A DNA stretch of 64,000 nucleotides from Rhodoplanes serenus (GCA_945893145.1 CAMDDZ010000019.1:1-64000), one strand, 5' to 3'. Positions 16,073-26,927 are shown, counted from the first letter of the stretch. Translations and numbers: made by a program. The notes: generated by a model not told the origin, from the letters alone.

Positions 16073-16732
16073 TTACTTCCCTGCCAGCCAATCCGCGTAA
16101 CGGCGCTTGAGCGCCTCGGTTTCGGCGCGACCGTCGTAATGCACCGGCTCGGCGAGCGCACGGCCAGCGGCGGCGACGCGATAGCCCATGTAGCGGTACT
16201 GCGCCGGATAGCGCGCCGCGTCGGCGCTCTGCATCAACGCCGCGAATGCAGCCGACGGCTCGACCGGATCGAGCCGGTCCTGCTCATAAACGCAGACGCG
16301 CTCGATCATGCGCCAGCGCCCGTCTCGGCGTTCGAGCCGGTCGAGGAAGCGCGCATACGAGGTGAGATCGACCGCGACGCCCTCGATGGTCTGGCGCACC
16401 AGAATGGCGACGTTGGTTTCGCAGCTGGCGCGGTCGCCCTGCCCTTCCACGCGCGCAGGCCAAAGCAGATGCTTGGCCTGGCTGCCCTTGCCGTAGTTCT
16501 GCCGGCAGCGCTCGACGAAATCCGGATAGGCGCCGCGAAACCAAGACACATGGATCTGGCCGCCGGGATGAAAGACGTCGAGCAGATCCGCCCAGCGGCC
16601 CTGATCGCGCGCGAAGCCCCAGGCCTGGACGACCTCCGCGCAGGCCATTTTGTCCGCGATGTCCAAGCGATGCACCTGTTCTGGAGGAAGGCTGTCTCGC
16701 ACCGAGCGATGTGCGGTATACCCCGTTGCCAA
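16073..16732 (-). CDS. SnoaL-like (NTF2-fold) protein
   Basis: A protein of about 219 residues with the cone-shaped NTF2 fold common to polyketide cyclases, dehydratases and ring-hydroxylating dioxygenase beta subunits. The body shows the usual pattern: IADKMACAEVVQAWGFARDQ, GRWADLLDVFHPGGQIHVSWF, ETNVAILVRQ and RRDGRWRMIERVCVYEQDRL. No catalytic residues can be assigned. The start is uncertain. A TTG at 16732 gives the full length; a GTG at 16702 would remove ten residues. It is divergent from prmA, with starts about 34 bases apart. Confidence 0.7.
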   Translation of the reverse strand: MATGYTAHRSVRDSLPPEQVHRLDIADKMACAEVVQAWGFARDQGRWADLLDVFHPGGQIHVSWFRGAYPDFVERCRQNYGKGSQAKHLLWPARVEGQGDRASCETNVAILVRQTIEGVAVDLTSYARFLDRLERRDGRWRMIERVCVYEQDRLDPVEPSAAFAALMQSADAARYPAQYRYMGYRVAAAGRALAEPVHYDGRAETEALKRRYADWLAGK

Positions 16733-16765
16733 TTGGGCCGGAAGCCTTCATCAAACGCCTCAATC

Positions 16766-17674
16766 GTGCCCAGTCTTCCCAAACCCACCTATGTGGTTCA
16801 CCTGGCCGCCGACGAAGCGGCCGCGCGCCGCATTGCGGGCCTGCTGTCGGAAAGTCTTGATCCGGCAAGCGCGGCCTGCGCGGCGTTGGCGAGGCCGGAC
16901 GGCAGTTGGCACGTCGAGGTGCACTTCCGCGACCGGCCCAACATGCCGGCGCTGCGCGAACTGGTGGTGCTCGCGGCTGGCAAGCGTTACGCCGACGCGC
17001 TCACGCTGGAAAAAATCGCGGCGCGCGACTGGGTCAAGGCGAGCCTCGACGGCCTGCCGCCGGTGACCGCCGGCCGCTTCGTGGTGCATGGCGCGCACGA
17101 TCGCACGCGCGTGACACGCAACCGCATCGGCATCGAGATTGAAGCAGCGCTCGCATTCGGCACCGGCCATCACGGCACCACGCGCGGTTGCCTGCTCGCG
17201 CTCGACGCTCTGCTGCGCCGGCGGCGGCCACGCTATCTGCTCGATCTCGGCACCGGCACAGGCGTGCTCGCGATCGCGGCCGCGAAATCGCTGCACACGC
17301 GCGTGCTCGCAACCGACATCGACCCGCGCGCCGCCGAGATCGCGCGCGCCAATGCGCGCGCCAACCGGGCGGGCGCATACGTGACCACCATCGTGTCGTC
17401 CGGCGTGCGAGCGCCGCAGCTCGCGGCCCGCGCGCCGTTCGACCTGGTGCTGGCGAATATTCTGTTGCTGCCGTTGCAGCGGCTGGCCGCTCCGCTCGCG
17501 CCAAAGCTCTCGCCCAATGCGCTTGTGGTGCTGTCGGGTCTGCTGGCGAAGCAAGCCAACGCCGCAATCGCGGCCTATCGGATGCAGGGGCTCGCGCTCG
17601 AGCGCAAGATCACGCTCGACGGCTGGGTGACGCTGGTGCTGCGGGCCGTTAGTGGCGGGGTTCGGCGCGGTTGA
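16766..17674 (+). CDS. prmA: Ribosomal protein L11 methyltransferase
   Basis: Trimethylates ribosomal protein L11 using S-adenosylmethionine, in the cytoplasm. The protein has an N-terminal substrate-binding domain (about residues 1-115), the family hallmark ALAFGTGHHGTTRGCLLALD (about 130), the SAM-binding LLDLGTGTGVLAIAAAKSL (about 155-173), an acidic ATDIDPRAAE, and LVLANILLLPL as the NPPY-like catalytic loop. It has 302 residues from the GTG at 16766. A much longer open frame from 16139 only runs antisense through the SnoaL-like gene and is not real. The end overlaps a small minus-strand gene at 17649. Confidence 0.9.
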   Translation: MPSLPKPTYVVHLAADEAAARRIAGLLSESLDPASAACAALARPDGSWHVEVHFRDRPNMPALRELVVLAAGKRYADALTLEKIAARDWVKASLDGLPPVTAGRFVVHGAHDRTRVTRNRIGIEIEAALAFGTGHHGTTRGCLLALDALLRRRRPRYLLDLGTGTGVLAIAAAKSLHTRVLATDIDPRAAEIARANARANRAGAYVTTIVSSGVRAPQLAARAPFDLVLANILLLPLQRLAAPLAPKLSPNALVVLSGLLAKQANAAIAAYRMQGLALERKITLDGWVTLVLRAVSGGVRRG

Positions 17675-17798
17675 TGACGCGCAACTCCTGGCGCATCAAC
17701 CACTCGGCCAAGGTATCGAGAATGCGCAACAGCACGTTGCGATTGCGATCAGGCGTGGGGCCTGCAGAATTCGTATCGTCCAAGACCAAAGTATTCAT
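17649..17798 (-). CDS. Small protein of 49 residues overlapping the prmA 3' end
   Basis: A short minus-strand frame, MNTLVLDDTNSAGPTPDRNR at the start and an amphipathic helix LLRILDTLAEWLMRQELRVI toward the end. The ATG has a good Shine-Dalgarno, GAGGGG, six bases upstream. The helix composition and the downstream-reading direction resemble the short DUF1127-type protein encoded next to it at 18011. It overlaps the last 26 bases of prmA on the other strand. No family certain. Confidence 0.45.
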   Translation of the reverse strand: MNTLVLDDTNSAGPTPDRNRNVLLRILDTLAEWLMRQELRVINRAEPRH

Positions 17799-17940
17799 GG
17801 CGCCCCTCAATTGGTTGTGGGCTACTGCACTGCGACATAACTGATTTGTCCGTCTTTCAGCATGTCTAAGGACGCATGGGTCCGTTGCGATGGCTGCATA
17901 AAATGTCGCACCCCTCGGCCTATCGCATTGTTCAAGCAGC

Positions 17941-17977
17941 TAAAAACGGTGCCGCCCGCACAGCTCCTGCGGGCGGC
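17941..17977 (-). terminator. Rho-independent terminator of the gene at 18011
   Basis: On the minus strand a ten-base stem GCCGCCCGCA / TGCGGGCGGC with a seven-base loop is followed by ACCGTTTTTA. It lies about 35 bases after the stop codon of the small gene at 18011. Confidence 0.85.
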
Positions 17978-18010
17978 AGCTCACACACGTTTACGTGACA
18001 GGCAAGCCGC

Positions 18011-18259
18011 TTAGCGAACGAACGGCAGGGAGTCTTCGCTGCGATTGGTGATCCGCCAAGCAGCCGCCTGCTCCAGTTCGCGGGGGATCAGGTGCCGGTA
18101 TTGCCGGATCTCGCGCTCGGCGTGGCGCATGCGGGACGCGATCAGTGCGTCGGAAAAGCTCTTCCAAAAACCCCTGCGGGCCGGGCGGATCGCGACATCC
18201 GTGGAGGTGTCGCAGGTTGCGGACGTGTCATAGGCGATGCTGGACGTCAGTGTGGACAT
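18011..18259 (-). CDS. Small basic protein resembling DUF1127/YjiS-like proteins
   Basis: An 82-residue protein, with a Thr/Ser-rich start (MSTLTSSIAYDTSATCDTST) and a basic helix RRGFWKSFSDALIASRMRHA, then EREIRQYRHLIPRELEQAAA. The arrangement of a tryptophan-containing helix followed by an Arg-rich helix is like the short DUF1127 proteins of alphaproteobacteria, some of which bind RNA or influence phosphate and carbon metabolism. It lacks the standard L.D.GL end, so the assignment is tentative. GGAGAG lies five bases before the ATG and a clear terminator follows. Confidence 0.6.
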   Translation of the reverse strand: MSTLTSSIAYDTSATCDTSTDVAIRPARRGFWKSFSDALIASRMRHAEREIRQYRHLIPRELEQAAAWRITNRSEDSLPFVR

Positions 18260-18544
18260 GGGGACTCTCCTTTGTCTGCGATCAGACCAGCGGCAAATCC
18301 CCTCTTTGCGCCGTCTTTTCTGCAACGCAACATAGTCCAAACCAGCACACGGGAGCAGTCCAAAAGACGCATAGGTGATACGCTAAGTTATGATAATTAA
18401 AGAAGAAATTCATATTCTTGATGGAATCAATCAACCGCATCGATGGGCCGCTCATAACTTCAATGTTGCATCGCATATAACCATGCCCGCAGCGGCCCTG
18501 CGAGCGTTTACTCGGGCCAGCCCTTGTCCCATAGATTGCGACCC
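18260..18544. other. AT-rich gap between divergent genes
   Basis: No gene. Bases 18385-18480 are clearly AT-richer than the rest of the window (for example TTATGATAATTAAAGAAG), so divergent promoters of the small basic protein and pepP, or bound nucleoid protein, are plausible here. Confidence 0.4.
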
Positions 18545-20377
18545 ATGTTTGAGGCGCAGTTTCAGTCATTTGACGATCCGCAACCGGCGGCGACCGGCTC
18601 GCGCGTTGCCGCCCTGCGCGCCGATCTGGCGCGCCGCGGCTTTGCGGGCTTCATCGTTCCGCGCACCGACCGCCATCAGAACGAATACGTGGCGCCATCG
18701 GAGGAGCGGCTCGCCTGGCTGACCGGCTTTACCGGCTCGGCCGGGGCGGCCGTGGTGCTCGAAGACCGCGCGGTGCTGTTCACCGACGGCCGCTACACAT
18801 TGCAGGCGCGCGACCAGGTGGACGCATCGATCTTCACGATCGTGCACATCAGCGACACGACTCCGGAAAAGTGGCTCGAGGCCAACCTGCCGCCTGGGGC
18901 CAAGGTCGGCTACGACCCATGGCTGCACACCGTCGATAGCGCTGAGCGGCTGGCCAAGGCTTGCGCCAATGCCGGAGCATCGCTGGCTCCGATCGAGCCG
19001 AACCCAATCGATGCGCTCTGGACCGACCGGCCCGCGCCCCCCTTCGGCCAAGTCGCACTGCACGATCTCCGCTTCGCTGGCGAATACGCCAACGCAAAGA
19101 TCGCCCGCGTCCGCACCGAGATCGCCAATCTGCGCGCCGACGCGCTGGTGATTTCCGATCCGCATGCAGTCGCTTGGACCTTTAACATCCGCGGCTCGGA
19201 CGTGGCGCACACGCCGTTACCGCTCGCCTTCGCGATCGTGCCGCAGGAAGGCCGCCCGAGCCTCTACGTCGACGGCGGCAAGCTCAGCAACACGGTGCGC
19301 CACAAGATCGAGGAGCTCGCCGAGGTGCGCGAGCCCGCCGACTTCATCCGCGATCTCGCAGCGCTTGGCGAAGCGCACAAAACGGTGCGGCTCGACCAGG
19401 CGACCGGCTCCGACAAGCTCTCGCGCCTGGTCGCCGGCGCCGGCGGCAAGGTGACGCGCGGACCGGACCCGATCGCGCTGATGAAGGCGATCAAGAACCC
19501 GGTCGAAATCGAAGGCGCGCACGAGGCGCACCGGCGCGACGGCGCCGCGATGGCGCGTTTCCTCGCCTGGTTCGAGCGCGAGGCACCGGGTGGCAAACTG
19601 ACCGAGATCGAGGCCGTCGAGGCGCTGGAGACCTTCCGCCGCGAGACCGGCCTCCTCAAGGACGTCTCGTTTCCCACCATCGCAGGCGCAGGCCCCGACG
19701 GCGCCATCGTGCATTACCGCGTCACCCGCGCGACCAACCGCGCCATCAATCCGGGCGAGCTGTTTCTGATCGACTCCGGCGGCCAATATCAAGATGGCAC
19801 CACCGACATCACCCGCACAGTCGCGGTCGGCGAGCCGAGCGCGGAAATGCGCGAGCGTTTCACCCGCGTGCTGAAGGGCCACATCGCCATCGCGCGCGCC
19901 ATATTCCCGGACGGCACGACCGGCGCGCAGATCGATCCATTCGCGCGGCAGCATTTGTGGGAGGCCGGCCTCGACTTCGACCACGGCACCGGCCACGGCG
20001 TCGGCAGCTATCTGTCCGTGCACGAAGGTCCGGCGCGCATCTCCAAGCTCGGCACCGTGGCGCTCAAGCGCGGCATGATCCTCTCCAATGAGCCCGGCTA
20101 TTACAAAGCCGGCCATTACGGCATCCGCATCGAGAACCTGGTTCTGGTGGTGGAGGCGCCGGCAGCGCCGGGCGGCGAGAAACCGCTGAACACGTTCGAG
20201 ACGCTGACCATGGTGCCGATCGACCAGCAACTCATCGAGCCGTCGATGCTCACGGCCGAAGAGGCCTCATGGATCGAGATCTATCACGCCAAGGTGGCCG
20301 AGGCGCTGTTCCCGATGGTCGATGCCGAGACGCGGCCCTGGCTCGACCTCGCGACGCGGCCGCTGCGGCACAGCTGA
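18545..20377 (+). CDS. pepP: Xaa-Pro aminopeptidase (aminopeptidase P, M24B)
   Basis: Cytoplasmic metallopeptidase of 610 residues that removes N-terminal residues before proline. It has the three-domain architecture of the large, eukaryote-like aminopeptidase P: two creatinase-like N-terminal domains (about 20-310) and a pita-bread catalytic domain (about 320-540). Metal ligands are visible: the Asp residues in LIDSGGQYQDGTTDITRT, the His in HGTGHGVGSYLSVHEGP, the Glu in ILSNEPGYY and the Glu in GIRIENLVLV. A C-terminal extension completes the large form. The ATG at 18545 was chosen over one seven codons upstream. The MFS gene follows after 10 bases. Confidence 0.93.
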   Translation: MFEAQFQSFDDPQPAATGSRVAALRADLARRGFAGFIVPRTDRHQNEYVAPSEERLAWLTGFTGSAGAAVVLEDRAVLFTDGRYTLQARDQVDASIFTIVHISDTTPEKWLEANLPPGAKVGYDPWLHTVDSAERLAKACANAGASLAPIEPNPIDALWTDRPAPPFGQVALHDLRFAGEYANAKIARVRTEIANLRADALVISDPHAVAWTFNIRGSDVAHTPLPLAFAIVPQEGRPSLYVDGGKLSNTVRHKIEELAEVREPADFIRDLAALGEAHKTVRLDQATGSDKLSRLVAGAGGKVTRGPDPIALMKAIKNPVEIEGAHEAHRRDGAAMARFLAWFEREAPGGKLTEIEAVEALETFRRETGLLKDVSFPTIAGAGPDGAIVHYRVTRATNRAINPGELFLIDSGGQYQDGTTDITRTVAVGEPSAEMRERFTRVLKGHIAIARAIFPDGTTGAQIDPFARQHLWEAGLDFDHGTGHGVGSYLSVHEGPARISKLGTVALKRGMILSNEPGYYKAGHYGIRIENLVLVVEAPAAPGGEKPLNTFETLTMVPIDQQLIEPSMLTAEEASWIEIYHAKVAEALFPMVDAETRPWLDLATRPLRHS

Positions 20378-20387
20378 AGTATTTCGC

Positions 20388-21617
20388 GTGGATAATCTCG
20401 CCGCCAAGACGCCGCATAACGATCCGCGCGTGCCGGCCGCGACGCCTTGGAGCTTGCTGCTTCTGCTGATGGCGACGACCGCCATCGGGCCGACCACGCT
20501 CAACATTCTGGTGCCGGCTTTGCCGCAGCTCGCGCACCGGATCGGTGCGGACATCGCAACCGTGCAGCTCACGGTTTCGGTCTATCTGCTGGCTCTCGCC
20601 GGCGGGCAGCTCGCGATGGGGCCGCTGTCCGACCGCTTCGGCCGCAGGCCCGTGCTGCTCGCAGGTTTGGCGCTGACCGCGCTCGCAAGCCTGCTCGCCA
20701 TCGTGCTGTCCACGGTCGAGAGCCTGATCCTGGCGCGCATCGCGCAAGCCGTCGGCGCTTCGGCCGGTATCGTGATCGGCCGCGCCATCATCCGCGACCT
20801 GTTCGCGCGCGACCGCGCCGCCGCCATGATCGGCCTGGTCGCCACCGTGATGGTGGTGGCGCCGACGTTCGGTCCGCTGATCGGCGGCTTGCTCGACACC
20901 GCGTTCGGCTGGCAGGCGATTTTCATCTTCACCGCCGCAACCACGGCCGCGGTCGTGGTGTGGGCTGCGATCACCTTGCCGGAAACGCGCAGCCTGAGCG
21001 CACCGGCGGGCGGCCGCGGCGGCCTTCTCGTCGATGTCCAGCAACTCGCCTGCAGCCGCGCGTTCTGGGGCTATGTGCTGGTGGCGGCGCTCGGCTCGGG
21101 AACGTTCTTCGCCTTCCTGGGCGGCGGGCCCCACGTCATCGTCACGCTGATGGGCCGCAGCTCCGCCGAATACGGCGTGTGGTTCGCGATCTCGTCGATC
21201 GGCTACATGGCGGGAAATTTCGCCACCTCGCGGCTGTCGATCCGCTACGGCCTCGACCGGCTGATCTGGTGGGGCATCGCCATCGAAGCGATCGGCGTGG
21301 TGTCGGCGACGGTGCTTGCAGTCTGGGCGCACGACTGGGGTCCGGCCATCGTATTCATACCGCAGTTGATCGTCTCGCTCGGCAACGGCCTGTTGCTGCC
21401 CGGCGCGATTGCGGGCGCGGTGAGCATCCGTCCGCAGGCCGCCGGAACCGCGGCCGGCATCACCGGCTGCACGCAGATGGCGCTCGGCGCTGCGGTCACC
21501 CAATATTCCGGCGCGCTGCTCGCCGGCGCATCATCGGCGGTGCCGATGGCGCTGGTCATGGATGTGCTGGTGGTGGCGCTTGCGCTGGCCAGCGTCGTGC
21601 TGATCCGGCGCGCGTAG
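20388..21617 (+). CDS. Bcr/CflA-type MFS multidrug exporter
   Basis: An inner-membrane antiporter of about 409 residues and 12 helices. Helix 2-3 loop motif A is present (GPLSDRFGRRPVLLAGLALT). Helix 5 contains a TFGPLIGGLLDTAFGWQAIF motif C-like stretch typical of drug/H+ antiporters such as Bcr and CflA. The GTG start at 20388 lies ten bases after the pepP stop, suggesting co-transcription. Drug specificity cannot be told. ATG codons further in would cut into the first helix. Confidence 0.85.
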   Translation: MDNLAAKTPHNDPRVPAATPWSLLLLLMATTAIGPTTLNILVPALPQLAHRIGADIATVQLTVSVYLLALAGGQLAMGPLSDRFGRRPVLLAGLALTALASLLAIVLSTVESLILARIAQAVGASAGIVIGRAIIRDLFARDRAAAMIGLVATVMVVAPTFGPLIGGLLDTAFGWQAIFIFTAATTAAVVVWAAITLPETRSLSAPAGGRGGLLVDVQQLACSRAFWGYVLVAALGSGTFFAFLGGGPHVIVTLMGRSSAEYGVWFAISSIGYMAGNFATSRLSIRYGLDRLIWWGIAIEAIGVVSATVLAVWAHDWGPAIVFIPQLIVSLGNGLLLPGAIAGAVSIRPQAAGTAAGITGCTQMALGAAVTQYSGALLAGASSAVPMALVMDVLVVALALASVVLIRRA

Positions 21618-21643
21618 TTCAACCTTCCGCGCTTGCGTGGCGA

Positions 21644-22483
21644 CTAGAGCCGGCCCCACGCGCCACGGCGATAGGCCCAGCGTTCCTTTTCATCGGACAT
21701 GGTGAGGCCGCCCGAGATGTTGCGGCCGGTCTTGCGCCAAACGGTCGTCTCACTCGGATTGGTCCACACCGTGTTGAATTCGCCCGGCACATAGAATTCC
21801 AGGAATCGAAGCTCGCCTTTGCCGGCCTTGAGCACGTGCGGCTCGCTCTCGGAAAAATAGAGCAGCTCGCCTGGACGCAGCGGATAGGTTTTGCCGGCGG
21901 CGGTCGCAGTGCCCTCGCCGCTGAACACATAGACGAATGACGCCGCACCTTCATGGTAGGCTTCGCCGCTGGCGGCATCGGCCGGATAGAGAACCACGTC
22001 GGCCTTGAGGGCCCGGCTACCGCACAGGCCCTGACCGAAGACTTCGATGCGCTTGCGGTCGTCGCGCCCCGATTGCATGACGTCTTCGAGCGTCCAGTCG
22101 ATGTTGCTGAAGTGCGGCCCGTTCGCATCGGGCACGCCAGCCTCCGTGACTTCGACGCAAAGCAACGTGAGGCCGTTGACGGTCGAGAACGCGCCCGGAA
22201 AGCCAGCCGGCAGGCAGGTTGAATGCGTGTTGTAGAGCGCCTGCCGGTCATCCGGCGCGCTGGTGAGCCGCTCGGTGGCGTAGGGCGTTTTCAGCGTTCC
22301 GTCGCCGTCCAGCACCTGCAACCAGAACAGCGATTTCCCCTTCGCCTCCAGCTTCAGCGTGGCGCCTGCCGCGAGCTTGAGGCGATCCACCACGACCCCG
22401 TGGCCGCTAAAAAGTCTTTGCCGGCTAATCCCGGTCGCAATTGATTCCGCCGCCACGGCGCCTTCGTTGCATGCCACTGTCAT
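21644..22483 (-). CDS. Cupin-fold protein
   Basis: A 279-residue protein with two beta-barrel halves. The C-terminal cupin is clear: GEAYHEGAASFVYVFSGEGT (about 190-210), TYPLRPGELLYFSESEPHVL (about 215-235) and RFLEFYVPGEF. The metal site is atypical, keeping one His in motif 1 (YHEG) and one His in motif 2 (EPHVL). The N-terminal half (FWLQVLDGDGTLKTP) looks like a degenerate second cupin. Dioxygenase, isomerase or binding roles are all possible. GAGGGGAA precedes the ATG at 22483; longer frames upstream run through the repeat block at 22498-22620. Confidence 0.72.
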   Translation of the reverse strand: MTVACNEGAVAAESIATGISRQRLFSGHGVVVDRLKLAAGATLKLEAKGKSLFWLQVLDGDGTLKTPYATERLTSAPDDRQALYNTHSTCLPAGFPGAFSTVNGLTLLCVEVTEAGVPDANGPHFSNIDWTLEDVMQSGRDDRKRIEVFGQGLCGSRALKADVVLYPADAASGEAYHEGAASFVYVFSGEGTATAAGKTYPLRPGELLYFSESEPHVLKAGKGELRFLEFYVPGEFNTVWTNPSETTVWRKTGRNISGGLTMSDEKERWAYRRGAWGRL

Positions 22484-22497
22484 GGGAACATTCCCCT

Positions 22498-22544
22498 CAA
22501 AGCACTGCGATGATACGCCCCCCAAAGCACTGCAATGATACGCC
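22498..22544. repeat. Two 22-base direct repeats upstream of the cupin gene
   Basis: CAAAGCACTGC(G/A)ATGATACG plus CC occurs at 22498-22519 and 22523-22544, differing at one position. They lie in the leader of the cupin gene, and could be regulator sites or a small duplication. Confidence 0.7.
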
Positions 22545-22584
22545 AATCCGTCATGGCCGTCAGCCGCGTCGGAGTTCGCTTCGC

Positions 22585-22620
22585 CAATCACTTGGCCAAT
22601 CACTTGGTCATTCACTTGGC
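22585..22620. repeat. Three tandem 12-base repeats
   Basis: Three adjacent near-copies of CAATCACTTGGC (22585, 22597, 22609), with a partial fourth CACTTGG near 22643. The period is about one helical turn plus two bases. They lie between the divergent cupin and RSF-repeat genes and look like iterated protein-binding sites. Confidence 0.7.
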
Positions 22621-22717
22621 CGTGTTGTGTCTGCGTACACACGCGACGTTCACTTGGGGTTCATGGCGGGATCGCTACATAAGACAGGAGGGTGACGCCC
22701 AACCAAGGATAACAACA

Positions 22718-23158
22718 ATGTCTCGTAAGAGCGTTTTCGTTCTCGCCGCGGTGCTAGCGCTGGCCGGTCTCGCGACCGAGGCTGCCGCTCGCAATGCGGT
22801 CGGATCGCGAAGCAGCAGCGCACGGAGTTTTTCGGGCGCACGCAGCTTCTCTGGTCCCGCTGTTCGGAGCTTCTCTGCTCCCGCTGCGCGCAGCTTTGCA
22901 GTCGGCCCGCGTAGCTTTGCGGTGGGCCCGCGCGCTTACGTCGGTGCCCGCAACTTCGGCGTCTATCGCGGCTCTCCGTACCGCTACGGCTATAACCGGT
23001 ACCGGGCCTACCCGTTTTACCGGTCCTATCCGTTGGCCTACACCGGCTGCTACCGCTGGCGCTATGTGCAGACCATCTACGGCGTGCAGCCAGTCCGCGT
23101 GAACGTCTGCGGCTCTCCTTACCGCAGCGTCTACCGGAGCATTTACGGGTACTATTGA
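22718..23158 (+). CDS. Secreted RSF-repeat, tyrosine/arginine-rich protein
   Basis: A 146-residue protein with a cleavable signal peptide ([20 protein letters not shown], cut after AAA). The mature N-terminal part consists of short repeats of the form A-R-S-F followed by Ser/Gly/Ala/Pro/Val (ARSFSGARSFSGP, AVRSFSAP, AARSFAVG, PRSFAVGP). The C-terminal part is rich in Tyr, Arg and Pro (YRYGYNRYRAYPFYRSYP) and contains two cysteines that could pair. It resembles small structural or surface-associated proteins. No enzymatic role is likely. AGGAGGG lies upstream but rather far from the ATG. Confidence 0.6.
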   Translation: MSRKSVFVLAAVLALAGLATEAAARNAVGSRSSSARSFSGARSFSGPAVRSFSAPAARSFAVGPRSFAVGPRAYVGARNFGVYRGSPYRYGYNRYRAYPFYRSYPLAYTGCYRWRYVQTIYGVQPVRVNVCGSPYRSVYRSIYGYY

Positions 23159-23177
23159 TCGGCGGGGGCCGGCGGGC

Positions 23178-25424
<2,247 letters not shown>

Positions 25425-25585
25425 TCACCCTAACTTTCCTTGCTTGAATCCTAGCAAAATGGGGAACGGCGCGCGATGCCCGCGGAAGGCCGTTCACCAC
25501 GCCCAACCGCGGGTGTAGCATCTGGGCAAGAACAATTCGCGCAACGAAACACCGCGCCGCAGCGCGGCTTCCTTGGGAGGACACC

Positions 25586-26845
25586 ATGTCATCCGATCGC
25601 ATCACCGCCGCGAGCCGGCGCCGCTTTCTGCAATTTCTTGCCGCGAGTCCGCTGCTGGCCGGCGGCGGGGCCGCAGCCTTCGCCGAGCCGCTGTTGCCCA
25701 AGACAAGAGTGCCAGACCCGCTGATGTGGGGACCACGGCAGTCGGAGAACCTGATCAAGACGCCGAAGGAAGCCATCAACGTGTTCGATTTCGAACCGGT
25801 GGCGCGCCAGAACGTGCCGCCGGCGCATTTCGGTTACATGGCGTCGGGCATCGACGACGAAATGACCTTGCGCGCCAACCGCGAGGGGTTCCTAAAGTTC
25901 CAGCTGCGGCCGCGGCGTTTGCGCGACGTCAGCAAGGTCGATATGAGCGTCGATATTCTTGGCACCAAATATTCATCGCCCATCGTCTGCGCGCCGGTCG
26001 GCGGCCAGCGTTCGTTCCATGACGACGCCGAGTCGGGCGTCGCGCGCGCCGCGCAGAAGGGCGATCACCTGCAAATCCTCTCCACCATGACGTCGGACGG
26101 CGTGGAGGATGTCATCAAGGCGCGCGGCGCGCCGATCTGGCTGCAGCTCTACGCCACCAACAAGTGGGAGGTCGCTGCCGCCATTACCAAGCGGGCCGAG
26201 AACGCCGGCTGCACGGTGCTCGCGGTCACGGTCGACCGCAGCGGCGGCCGCAATCAGGAAACGCTGGCCCGGCTGCGCCCAAGCGACACCCGCGACTGCT
26301 CGGGCTGCCATGACCGGTCGAGCCTGCAGAACAGCCTAAAGACCCGCGCCATGTGGAAGGGCCTCGACTTGACCGGCCTGCGCAGCACGCAGTCGTCGAA
26401 CATGACCTGGGATTTCTTCAAGCGCATGCGCGATCACACCAAGATGAAGCTCGTGGCCAAAGGCATCCTGGCCTGGGAGGACGCCGTGATGGCGGCCGAC
26501 GCCGGCCTCGACGGCATCATCGTGTCCAACCACGGCGCGCGTAGCGAGGATTCCGGCCGCTCGACCATCGACGCGCTGCCGGAGATCGTCGAGGCCGTGA
26601 AAGGCCGCATCCCGATCCTGGTGGACTCGGGTTTCCGCCGCGGCTCCGACATCGTGAAAGCGCTCTGCATGGGCGCGACCGCGGTCTGCGTCGGCCGGCC
26701 CTATATCTGGGGGCTTGGCGCCTTCGGCCAGCCGGGCGTCGAGCGCGTGCTCGAACTGCTGCGCATCGAAACCCAGGCCATGATCCAGCAGATGGGCGCG
26801 CAGAACGTGAAGCAACTGGTGCCGGAGATGATCCGGCGCGCCTAA
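25586..26845 (+). CDS. Tat-exported FMN-dependent alpha-hydroxy-acid oxidase/dehydrogenase
   Basis: Oxidises an L-2-hydroxy acid (lactate, glycolate or mandelate type) with FMN; 419 residues. A twin-arginine signal (ASRRRFLQFLAASPLLAGGG) means it should fold in the cytoplasm and be exported, which is unusual for this family. The barrel keeps SNHGARSEDSGRSTIDALPE, with the catalytic His, followed by the phosphate-binding DSGFRRGSDIVKALCMGATA and VGRPYIWGL. In most relatives the first motif is SNHGGRQLD; here GAR replaces GGR and the following residues differ, so substrate preference may be altered. GGGAGGAC precedes the ATG. It is convergent with nothing and stands on its own. Confidence 0.85.
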   Translation: MSSDRITAASRRRFLQFLAASPLLAGGGAAAFAEPLLPKTRVPDPLMWGPRQSENLIKTPKEAINVFDFEPVARQNVPPAHFGYMASGIDDEMTLRANREGFLKFQLRPRRLRDVSKVDMSVDILGTKYSSPIVCAPVGGQRSFHDDAESGVARAAQKGDHLQILSTMTSDGVEDVIKARGAPIWLQLYATNKWEVAAAITKRAENAGCTVLAVTVDRSGGRNQETLARLRPSDTRDCSGCHDRSSLQNSLKTRAMWKGLDLTGLRSTQSSNMTWDFFKRMRDHTKMKLVAKGILAWEDAVMAADAGLDGIIVSNHGARSEDSGRSTIDALPEIVEAVKGRIPILVDSGFRRGSDIVKALCMGATAVCVGRPYIWGLGAFGQPGVERVLELLRIETQAMIQQMGAQNVKQLVPEMIRRA

Positions 26846-26852
26846 AGCGCCA

Positions 26853-26902
26853 GGGCATGATCCGGAAAAGTGGGAACCGGTTTTCCGATAAAGATCATGC
26901 CC
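26853..26902. repeat. Structured palindromic repeat, copy 1
   Basis: Outer arms GGGCATGATC / GATCATGCCC and inner arms CGGAAAA / TTTTCCG around GTGGGAACCGG. This is the same family as 31020-31063, 42121-42169 and 60900-60944, and widespread in Hyphomicrobiales as far as I recall. It lies just before the SGNH-like gene. Confidence 0.85.
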
Positions 26903-26927
26903 AAATGAAGTGGCCGGCAACGCGAAA

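Noticed and set aside
16139-16765. A 5' extension of the prmA frame by more than 200 codons
   Set aside because: It is antisense to the SnoaL-like gene and unlike any PrmA N-terminus.
22585-22620. Possible CRISPR-like array in the 12-base tandem repeats
   Set aside because: Repeats are contiguous, have no spacers and there are no cas genes.
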